Below are positions 15,821 through 22,947 of a stretch of 36,444 bases of DNA, piece after piece; positions within the stretch are counted from its first letter, which is position 1, and each line of letters begins with the position of its first letter. This stretch comes from Streptomyces sp. TP-A0356 (lineage in GTDB: Bacteria; Actinomycetota; Actinomycetes; Streptomycetales; Streptomycetaceae): positions 1-36,444 of the forward strand of contig NZ_BBZJ01000043.1 of NCBI RefSeq assembly GCF_001417775.1, written 5' to 3'. Below the pieces are notes generated by a model. It saw nothing but the letters and a program-made list of their open reading frames with translations. It was not told where the DNA came from and made no database searches. A program made the translations under genes and the position numbers.

Positions 15821-17665
15821 TCACATCAGCCGGAAGCGCAGCCGGCAGATCACCGCGTCCGTCTCGCGCCGTACGGCGTGTGCGACGACCGCGCCCCGCT
15901 GGTTCTGGAGCAGCCGCTGCCACAGCCGCTCCGGCTCGGTCTCCGGGATCAGCACGGTGACCCGCGTGCCCGGCTCGGCGGCGGTCACCTCTCGGATGTA
16001 CGCGGCGATGGGGCGGCCCAGGCTGCGCCGCTTGCAGGAGAGCCGGACCAGCTCCACGCCCGGGTCCCATTTCGCCCAGGCATGCTCCAAGGCGTGCAGC
16101 TGGGCCCGGTCCTCGGGCTCCGGGTAGCACACGGTCACCGCCCGGACCTCGTCGCCGAGGGAGACGGCCGCGGTCAGGGCCTCCGACGTCAGCCGGGACA
16201 GGGACGACACGGGGACTACCACCAGTGAGCGCTCGCGGTGCGGAGCCTCGGGGATCCGGCCCAGGCCGAGTCGCTCGCCGATCCGGCCGTAGGCGCGGTG
16301 CACGGTCTCGAAGGCGACTACCAGCAGAGGGAGCGCGATCACGATCAGCCAGGCGCCCTCGGCGAACTTGCTCGCCGTGACGACGACCGTCGCGACACCG
16401 GTGAGGACCGCGCCAAAGCCGTTCAGCAGCGCCTTTCCACGCCATCCCCGTCCCCGTCCCAGCCGCCAGTGCCGGACCATGCCCACCTGGGCGATCGTGA
16501 AGCCGACGAAGACGCCGATGGCGAACATCGGCACCAGGGTGTTGGTGTCGCCGCCGGAGAAGACCAGCAGCGCGGCCGAGACGACGGCGAGGGCGAGGAC
16601 GCCGTGCCGGTGGACCTGGCGTTCGGCCTTCAGGGCGAAGACGTGCGGCGCGTAGTTGTCGCGGGCGAGGAGTTTGAGCAGCACAGGCAGCCCGCCGAAG
16701 GAGGTGTTGGCGGACAGCGCCAGCAGGATCATCGTCGCGAACTGGATCACGTAGAACGCCCAGTTGTGGCCGAGCGAGGCGTCCGCGAGCTGTGCCAGGA
16801 CCGTGACGCCCGCGACCGGCTGCAGGTGGAAGCGGCCGATCAGCACCGAAAGGCCGATCAGCATCAGGCCCAGTACGGCACCCAGGGCGACCTCCGCGCG
16901 CTGGGCCCGGCGGACCCGCGGCAGCCGGAAGGACGGTACGGCGTTGGCGATGGCCTCGACGCCGGTCAGCGCCGCACACCCGGAGGCAAAAGCTTTCAGC
17001 AGAAGCAGCGCCCCGACGACCGTGGCGTTGTCCGCGACCACCGAGGCATGCCCGGCCGCGGTCACCGTGCTCACCGGGTGGGAACGGAACAGGCCGACGG
17101 CGATGAGGACGAAGACCGACCCGACGAACACGACCGTCGGCACGATGAACGCCCGCGCCGACTCCACGATCCCGCGCAGGTTGACGCCCGTGATCAGCGC
17201 CAGCACCGCCAGGCACAGCCACAGCCGGTCGTCGTAGAAGGCCGGGAAGGCGGACGTCAGGGCGGCCACGCCGGCCGTCACGGCGACGGCGACATTGAGG
17301 ACGTAGTCCAGCACCAGCGAGGCGGCGGCCACCAGACTCGTCCGCGCCCCCAGGTGCGTCTTCGCCACCGCGTAGGACCCGCCGCCGTTCGGGAAGGCCG
17401 CGATCACCTGCCGGTAGGAGGCCACCAGCACCGCCAGCAGGGCGGCGATGGCCAGCGTGACCGGCATCGTGAAGCCCAGCCCGTGGGCGCCCGCGGCGGC
17501 CAGGACCAGGACGATCGCCTCCGGGCCGTACGCCACCGACGCCATCGCGTCCAGCGACAGCGCGGCCAGGCCGGTGACGGCGGTCAGCCGGTGGCGGTCG
17601 CCGGTATCAGGGGGTTCCCCGCCGACGGGGACGGCATCCGGCTGCTCGGCGGTCAGGACGGACAT
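15821..17665 (-). CDS. KimA-like APC-family potassium:proton symporter
   Basis: 614 residues from the ATG at 17665, which has AAGGAG upstream; the frame is open further upstream but that start is poorer. Residues about 25-450 hold about 12 membrane helices of the APC fold. SLDAMASVAYGPEAI near residue 40 matches the signature (DALSSVAYGPE) of KimA/YdaO, the proton-coupled high-affinity K+ transporter of Bacillus subtilis. AAFPNGGGSYAVAKTHLG and SANTSFGGLPVL are further family marks. Residues about 460-614 form a soluble tail (SLVVVPVSSLSRLTSEALTA, RVTVLIPETEPERLW) like the cytoplasmic domain of KimA. The length is also right. It lies directly upstream of the kdp operon on the same strand, which supports a role in K+ uptake. 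I could not recognise a c-di-AMP riboswitch in its leader. Confidence 0.8.
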   Translation of the reverse strand: MSVLTAEQPDAVPVGGEPPDTGDRHRLTAVTGLAALSLDAMASVAYGPEAIVLVLAAAGAHGLGFTMPVTLAIAALLAVLVASYRQVIAAFPNGGGSYAVAKTHLGARTSLVAAASLVLDYVLNVAVAVTAGVAALTSAFPAFYDDRLWLCLAVLALITGVNLRGIVESARAFIVPTVVFVGSVFVLIAVGLFRSHPVSTVTAAGHASVVADNATVVGALLLLKAFASGCAALTGVEAIANAVPSFRLPRVRRAQRAEVALGAVLGLMLIGLSVLIGRFHLQPVAGVTVLAQLADASLGHNWAFYVIQFATMILLALSANTSFGGLPVLLKLLARDNYAPHVFALKAERQVHRHGVLALAVVSAALLVFSGGDTNTLVPMFAIGVFVGFTIAQVGMVRHWRLGRGRGWRGKALLNGFGAVLTGVATVVVTASKFAEGAWLIVIALPLLVVAFETVHRAYGRIGERLGLGRIPEAPHRERSLVVVPVSSLSRLTSEALTAAVSLGDEVRAVTVCYPEPEDRAQLHALEHAWAKWDPGVELVRLSCKRRSLGRPIAAYIREVTAAEPGTRVTVLIPETEPERLWQRLLQNQRGAVVAHAVRRETDAVICRLRFRLM

Positions 17666-17790
17666 GGGCACGGGCTCCTTCTTCCTTCCACCGCGCACGA
17701 GGGCTGAGGAGTGCGCGACCGCCCCCAGGGTCTGTCCGCTTCCCGCCCGCTCCTGCCGTTCCTTGCGGCATCTTCGCGCCCAACCGGCCG

Positions 17791-17810
17791 ACCTTGACGC
17801 GACCTTGACG
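17791..17810. promoter_or_regulatory. 11-bp-period direct repeat between the kimA-like gene and the divergent gene
   Basis: ACCTTGACG occurs at 17791-17799 and 17802-17810, period 11 bp, as in sites for OmpR/PhoB-type regulators. On the minus strand both read CGTCAAGGT, sharing CGTCAA with the repeats upstream of kdp; another CGTCAAGG lies at 17903-17910 on the plus strand. The TTGACG blocks could also act as -35 elements for rightward transcription. Confidence 0.45.
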
Positions 17811-17949
17811 GGCATGTGCTCTGGACGACTACCGTCCTGACGGATTTCCGGCGGTTCCTCACGTCTTCACCGGCGCCGCGTCACCAGGGCGGCGGAAGAC
17901 CGCGTCAAGGTGTGCCGATCGGGTTCCTCGGGTCGCTACCGTCAGCGGC

Positions 17950-18516
17950 ATGGGACGCCGTGACGACGCGCGCCGCAGACCGCTCGGCGCACAGGCGGAC
18001 GCAGCAGACGGATCCGGGCAGGTCGCGAACGACCTCGATCGCGCAAAGGAGTTGTGGAGCGCCGTCCGCTGCGCCGGCGTACTGCTCGCCCTGCTGCTCC
18101 TGGTCGACTGGGGCTCCGGACGGACCGCCCTGTGGCGCGCCGCGCTGTGGCTCGTGCTCTCCGGACTGCTGTTCGTCGTGCTGTATCCCGCCCGGGTGGC
18201 CGCGGGCGAGAACTGGCTGGCCTCGCGCCGCATACTGCGCGAGCACCGAGTACGGACGGACCTGTTGGTGTCGGTCCGCTGCCTGGACGGCATCTCCCAA
18301 CGACTCCTGCTGCGGGACGCCCTGGGCGGCCGCGTCGAGGTCGACCCGGAGGTCCTGGTGCGCAACCCGCAGCTGTGGTTCCGCCTTGAGGAAGGCGCGC
18401 GGAAGGCCGCCGCCGACGGCTCGCTGCTGTGCGGCGCGACCGCCTTGCAGCGCATCGCCCGGCGCGTGGACCGCGAAACCGCCCGCGCTGTGTTCGAAGC
18501 CTCCGGCCTGGAGTGA
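17950..18516 (+). CDS. Conserved two-TM membrane protein of unknown function
   Basis: 188 residues. A hydrophilic N-terminus of about 35 residues precedes two helices (AGVLLALLLLVDWGSG and LWRAALWLVLSGLLFVVLYP). A soluble tail of about 110 residues follows, containing SVRCLDGISQRLLLRDALGG and VEVDPEVLVRNPQLWF. The tail may be a small beta domain, but I do not recognise a named family. The ATG lies seven bases after TACCGT, a usable -10 box, and lacks a ribosome binding site, so a leaderless mRNA is likely. It diverges from the kimA-like gene. Confidence 0.75.
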   Translation: MGRRDDARRRPLGAQADAADGSGQVANDLDRAKELWSAVRCAGVLLALLLLVDWGSGRTALWRAALWLVLSGLLFVVLYPARVAAGENWLASRRILREHRVRTDLLVSVRCLDGISQRLLLRDALGGRVEVDPEVLVRNPQLWFRLEEGARKAAADGSLLCGATALQRIARRVDRETARAVFEASGLE

Positions 18517-18528
18517 GCGGCAGGAGGG

Positions 18529-19107
18529 TCAGGTGACCGGCCCCGATGTGTCCAGAGCGGCCCCCGTCTGGTCGGCCAGCGTCACCGCGACAAGCCGCGC
18601 CCGGAGCGAAGGTACGGTGCCCGCGCCGGGGGTGAGCATGAAGCGGCCGAGGTAGTGGCCGTTGCCGTAGGTGCGCAGCTCGATCTCGCCCTCGGGCCAG
18701 CCGGCGGCGTCCACGTCCCAGGAGTGTCTGCCCACTGTCACGTTGCCATCGTTCTGGAGGCGTGGCGGCTGTCCCAGCAGGGTGCCGTACTCGAAGCGGC
18801 AGGCGCGCAGCCCTAGCAGGCCGGTGAGCTCCTGACGGACGTGGTCGACCACGGTGTCCGCGGAGTTGGCCGACTGTGCCAGGTCCGCCGTCCGGTGGAT
18901 ACGGGAGAGGTGAGCCGCGTCCGTGACCGTGATGACCTCAAGTCGACGGGCGTGAGCCGCCAGTTGGGACACGATGACGCCGACGACCAGCAGGAGTACC
19001 GCCGTCTCGATGTCGGCGGATGCGGTGATGTCGAAGGTCTGGTACGGCCGGGTGAGGAAGAAGTCGAACCAGGCCGCCGCCGACAGGGCCGCGACCACGC
19101 CCGCCGT
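18529..19107 (-). pseudogene. DUF4118 (KdpD-like membrane domain) protein, 5' end deleted
   Basis: The remaining frame begins ...SRTAGVVAALSAAAWFDFFL, then TRPYQTF and DIETAVLLLVVGVIVSQLA: the last two of the four membrane helices of a DUF4118 domain, as found in the sensor kinase KdpD. A soluble region of about 120 residues follows (RRLEVITVTDAAHLSRIHR, GHYLGRFMLTPGAG) with no histidine-kinase domain. The first two helices and start region are missing; a GTG at 19098 is the only in-frame start left. At about 19107 it abuts a truncated antiporter on the other strand. It is probably inactive. Proteins of this class may sense turgor or ions (inference from family). Confidence 0.8.
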
Positions 19108-20237
19108 GCGGCTGCAACGACGCCACCTCCCTGGTGCTGGTCCGCGTGGCGGCCGGCATCGCCATCGCCTCGGCCGCCGCGAACTGGGGAGCGGCCAGCG
19201 GCCAGTTCCTGCTGCTCGCGGGCGGCGGCACGGTGATCGGGGCGGCGGTGGCCGGAGTGATCACTCTGATCCGGCGCCGTACCGAGGACCCGGTTCTGGA
19301 GACGGTGATCGCCCTGGTCACCCCGTACGCCGCCTACCTGCTCGCGGAGGCCGCCCACACCTCCGGCGTGACCTCGTGCGTAGTGGCCGGTGTGGTCCTC
19401 GGCGGCCGTGGCGACCGCCTTACCAACGCCCGCATCCGCCTCCAGCTGCACGCCGTGTACGGCACGGTGGTGTTCCTGCTGGAGAGTGTGGTCTTCTCCT
19501 TGATAGGGCTGGCCCTTCCCGCCGAGGTACGGGCCCTGGCCGACGGTGACCGGGCCTGGCCGTTGTACGCCCTCGCCGTCGCCGCCACCCTGATCGCCGT
19601 ACGGATGCTGTGGCTTGCGCCGCTGTCGGCGGTCGTGCAGCGCAAGGGCGGCATCGGCCGCGTGAACTGGCGGGTGCCGATGGTGCTGACCTGGGCGGGC
19701 ACGCGCGGCGTGATGCCGCTGGCCGCCGCGCTGTCCATCCCCGAGGTCGCGAAGAACGGCACGCCGCTCGCCGACCGCCCGCTGGTGCTGGTCCTGACCA
19801 CTTCGGTCGTGGTGGTGACCCTCGTCGTGCAGGGCTTCACCCTCGCCCCGGTCGTCCGCGCCTCCGGCATCGCCCTGGAACCCGCCCACACCGCCCGCGA
19901 GGAGGCCGAGGCCCGCTCCCGCCTGGCCCACGCCGGCCTCGCCCGGCTGGAGGAGCTGGCGGAGCTGGAGGTCGTAGCCGACGTCGTCCTGGACCGGCTC
20001 CGCCGCGGCCTGAACGCCCGCCTGGAGGACGCTCGCGACCATCTCGCCGAGCAGGAGACCGACAACACCCCGACGGAGTCCGCCGACCGGGTCTACCGCC
20101 AGCTGCGCCGCGACCTGATCGCCGTCGAGACCAGCGAACTCCAGCGACTCTACGACGCCCACACCATCAGCGACACCACCCGCCGCCGCCTGCAGCGGTC
20201 GCTGGACCTGGAGGAGGCCCGGTTGTCGGACGCGTAG
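19108..20237 (+). pseudogene. CPA1 family Na+/H+ antiporter, N-terminal third deleted
   Basis: The frame enters at NDATSLVLVRVAAGIA, the ND-containing ion-binding helix that normally lies around residue 150-170, so about five membrane helices are gone. The rest is intact: FGGYLLAE-like TPYAAYLLAEAAHTSG, TNARIRLQLHAVYGTVVF, VPMVLTWAGTRGVMPLAAAL (the WxGxRG helix) and a long charged C-terminal tail rich in Glu and Arg (EEAEARSRLAHAGLARLEEL). Intact relatives are about 520-540 residues; this keeps about 375. It has no start codon, ribosome binding site or promoter of its own at the junction; a GTG at 19134 is the first usable start. It should not make an active antiporter. Confidence 0.85.
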
Positions 20238-20298
20238 CGCTCCGCTGGGAGAGCGCGTCACCTGGGGACGGCTGGAGGCACGTCACCCTCCAACGTCG

Positions 20299-20541
20299 CC
20301 GCCGACGATCGGCGCCCTGCTCACGGCAACTCGCGGACGCGGCCCAGCTGTCGTCCCTGGCCGACGAGACACCCGAAGGACGCTCCAGGGTGGCCTGGCC
20401 AAGGACCGGTGCCCGGCTGCGGGCGCCCGCCGAGGGCGAGTTGGCGAACGCCCGCTGGGTGCGTTCAGCGCGCAGACCCGGATGAGCGGGGTCGACCTGC
20501 GCCGGGCGGCCGTCGCGCGCGGGACCTCGTCATCGGGGCGG
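20299..20541 (+). pseudogene. Decayed second kdpB fragment
   Basis: Three pieces of KdpB follow one another in order but in changing frames: PTIGALLTA (20302 on), DAAQLSSLADETPEGRS (from about 20337) continuing as a degraded GELANARWV, and TRMSGVDLRR (around 20475-20500). They match PTTIGALLSA, DAAQLSSLADETPEGRS and TRMSGVDVDGR of the intact kdpB in this window. The phosphorylation-site segment between the first two is deleted. Synonymous sites differ from the intact gene, so this is an old paralogue or transferred copy, not a recent duplication. It sits just after the truncated antiporter. Confidence 0.8.
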
Positions 20542-20568
20542 CGGGGGACGGATCCCGTGCGCCTCGGT

Positions 20569-22947
20569 TCACCCCTCCTCCGGCGCGCCCAGGCCCGTCA
20601 GGGCGCCGACCGGGTCCGGGTCCGGGGTGCCCCGGGGCCACCAGTCCTCGCGGCCCGGTTCCGACTCGTACGCGTACCAGAGGCCGTCCTGGCCGAGGCG
20701 GAGCTGGGCGTGCCCGGCGGGGTGCGTGAGGCGGTTGCGCCACGGACGGAACGCGGGAAGGTCCGCGGCCAGGAGCAGCGGGCGGGCGCGGTCGAAGCGG
20801 CCCGCTGGAGGGTCCCAGGCCTCCTCCAGTACGGCGAGCGCCTCCCGTCCGCCCTGCCGCCACGCGGCGACCGCCCGTGCCAGGTCGGCCGGTGTCCGCC
20901 CGGTGGCGGCGGCCAGGGAGGAGTACAGCGCCCGGGTTCCCGCGGTGAGACCGGAACCGGGACGAGCCGCGGCCAGCCGTACCGCGTCCTGCCACGGCGT
21001 CAGCTCGGCGACGGGGTCCTCCCCGGTGGTCAGCAGGGCGTGTGCGCGGGCGGCCGCGTCCGTGGCCAGCTGGTCCAGCGCGAACGGGTCCGGGCCGCCC
21101 GGCACTCCCGGACAGACCGGGGGCTGCTCGGGGTGTGCGGGCGGCGGCAACGGAGCCGGCAGCGGCGGCAACGCGCGCCGGGCCACCGCGTCACGGGCGC
21201 GCACACCGGGGACGGGCGCGGGTTGCCGCCCCCGGGCGGCGCGGGCCGCGCGCGCGGCGTTGCGCCGGGACAGGGCGTCCAGCAGCTCGCGCTCGCCCCG
21301 GCCGCGCAGCAGGAGCAGGACGAAGGGGTCCCGGTCGAGCAGGCGGGCGGTCTGATAGCAGACGGCGGCCGCGTGCTTGCAAGGGTGGCCGAAGTCGGGG
21401 CAGCCGCAGTGCGGTTCGAGGTCGCCCGGCCCGGGCAGCAGCCGAACCCCGCACTCGGCGAGGGACGTCGGCACCTGCTTGTCCAGCAGTGCTGCGATAT
21501 GCCCGGGCCGCTCGGCGGCGGCGTCGAGGAAGCGATCCCACTCGTCGTCCGAGAACGTCCGCAACCGCACCTGTACGCGGTACGGGCGCGGGCGGCTCCC
21601 CTGTACGTAGGCCAGCACGAGCCCGGGTGTGACCGTGATGGCGTCCACGTTCCCCCGGCTCGCGTAGGCCCTTCCCCGGGCCAGCCGTGCCGCGTCGAGG
21701 GCGCCTTCCTCCAGCGCGGCGACCCAGGCATCGCCCCACCACGTCGTGGCGAACCGGCCGGCTTCGCCGGCCGCGGGCGCGGGGAGCGCGGCGAACGTGC
21801 GCCGCAACTCGCCGTCACGGCCGGGGGCCGCCATGGAGCGCGGGTAGCGGGCCCCGGCCGGGGGTGAGGCGGGCGACGCGTGTCGAGGCACGGGGCGCGG
21901 CTTCGGCGCCGCCGGGCGGGGCCACGCGGACGGGCTCGGTTCCTCGCGCGGGGTCGGCGAGGGCGTGTCCCCGTGCTCGTCGCCGGTGTCCCGCGCGGTG
22001 GACAGGGCCCCGTCCTGCGCCGCCGCCGACGCCGGCAGCGCGAAGGCACCGGCGAGGAGTTCCCGGACGTCCCGCGCTCGGGCGCCGCGCGCGGGGGCAC
22101 GGGGGTCTCGGCGGCGACGAGTGGCGGCCGGGACCTGGGTTCCGGACGGCCCCGCGGCGGCGGACCGGCGCCGGGTCTCGGCTCCCTTCACTCCCTGGGC
22201 CTTCACTCCCTGGGCCTTCACTTCCTTGGCCTCGACCCCCTGAGCCTCAACCCCCTGAGCTTCAACCCCCCGGGCCTCAACCCCCCGGGCCTCAACCCCC
22301 CGGGCCTCAACCCCCTGAGCCGCGACCCCCTGGGCCTCAACGCCCCGTGCCTCAACCCCCTGGACCTCAACGCCCCGGGCCTCAGCTCCCCGGGCCTCGA
22401 CCCCCTGGGCCTCAACCCCTGGGGCCTCAACTCCCTTGGATTCGCCCTCCGTTCGCTCCCGTTGTGCCTCTTCCCGGGCGGCCCGCAAGGCCTCACGCGC
22501 GGCGTCGCCGGGGCGCGCGGCAGGTGCGTTTCGACGGGCGGGACCGGAGGTCGTGCCGGCCTCCCTCGGGACGGCCGGGTGACCCTCCGTGGACTCCTGC
22601 GCCGGCCCGGAGCCCCGGCGCTCCGCGTTCGCCCGCCGCAAGGCCGCGCGCGCCGCATCGCCCGGCCGGGCCGCCGTCCGCGCCCCGGTGCGGGGCGAGC
22701 CGCTCGCGGGCGCGACGGGGCCCGCATCCGGTGCGGGAGGCTCCCCACCGGTGGCCGCGCCGTCCCGCTCCCGCTCCCGTGCGGCCCGCAGCGCCTCACG
22801 CACCACGTCGGCGGGACGCGTCTCCTCACCGAGGCTCCCTGCTACACCTGGGCCCCCTGCTACACCTGGGCCGGCTTCGTCCCGCGTCCCAGTGGCGGCG
22901 GGCTGCTCACCGCCCGCCGCGGGCCGTTCCTCCCCCGTGCCGTTCAC
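20569..22947 (-). CDS. SWIM zinc-finger protein, partner of the SNF2 helicase
   Basis: 792 residues from a GTG overlapping the helicase stop by four bases (GTGA). Residues about 1-330 are low-complexity linker: three copies of RPxDxxRxALRxA (RPADVVREALRAA, RPGDAARAALRRA, RPGDAAREALRAA) and a 17-unit VEA repeat at residues about 170-255. The folded part starts near FATTWWGDAWVAALEEGALD, continues through ARGRAYASRGNVDAITVTPG, and holds the SWIM zinc site CGCPDFGHPCKHAAAVCY at about 511-528. A helical C-terminal domain follows, with LTPWQDAVRLAA and the end WYAYESEPGREDWWPRGTPD. SWIM domains bind zinc and mediate DNA or protein contacts. Strict coupling to the helicase suggests one complex. The repeats make this protein longer than I would expect. 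Confidence 0.88.
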   Translation of the reverse strand: MNGTGEERPAAGGEQPAATGTRDEAGPGVAGGPGVAGSLGEETRPADVVREALRAARERERDGAATGGEPPAPDAGPVAPASGSPRTGARTAARPGDAARAALRRANAERRGSGPAQESTEGHPAVPREAGTTSGPARRNAPAARPGDAAREALRAAREEAQRERTEGESKGVEAPGVEAQGVEARGAEARGVEVQGVEARGVEAQGVAAQGVEARGVEARGVEARGVEAQGVEAQGVEAKEVKAQGVKAQGVKGAETRRRSAAAGPSGTQVPAATRRRRDPRAPARGARARDVRELLAGAFALPASAAAQDGALSTARDTGDEHGDTPSPTPREEPSPSAWPRPAAPKPRPVPRHASPASPPAGARYPRSMAAPGRDGELRRTFAALPAPAAGEAGRFATTWWGDAWVAALEEGALDAARLARGRAYASRGNVDAITVTPGLVLAYVQGSRPRPYRVQVRLRTFSDDEWDRFLDAAAERPGHIAALLDKQVPTSLAECGVRLLPGPGDLEPHCGCPDFGHPCKHAAAVCYQTARLLDRDPFVLLLLRGRGERELLDALSRRNAARAARAARGRQPAPVPGVRARDAVARRALPPLPAPLPPPAHPEQPPVCPGVPGGPDPFALDQLATDAAARAHALLTTGEDPVAELTPWQDAVRLAAARPGSGLTAGTRALYSSLAAATGRTPADLARAVAAWRQGGREALAVLEEAWDPPAGRFDRARPLLLAADLPAFRPWRNRLTHPAGHAQLRLGQDGLWYAYESEPGREDWWPRGTPDPDPVGALTGLGAPEEG
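22183..22437 (-). repeat. 17 tandem 15-bp units inside the SWIM gene
   Basis: Units of the type CTCAACCCCCYRGGC (plus strand) run for about 255 bp and encode GVEAR/GVEAQ pentapeptides, degenerating to EVKAQ and GVKAQ at one end. The period is five codons, so copy-number changes keep frame. The plus strand has repeated C5-6 runs. Confidence 0.92.

Noticed and set aside
16238..17707. A 489-codon plus-strand open frame opposite the kimA-like gene
   Set aside because: Antisense shadow; Arg/Gln/His/Asp-rich text without domains.
17666..17949. c-di-AMP (ydaO) riboswitch before the kimA-like gene
   Set aside because: I looked for its conserved GAA/GGG-rich core by eye and did not recognise it; a covariance search would decide.
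22183..22437. CRISPR array
   Set aside because: Repeats here and at 33534-33737 are contiguous tandem units with no unique spacers, and no cas genes are present.
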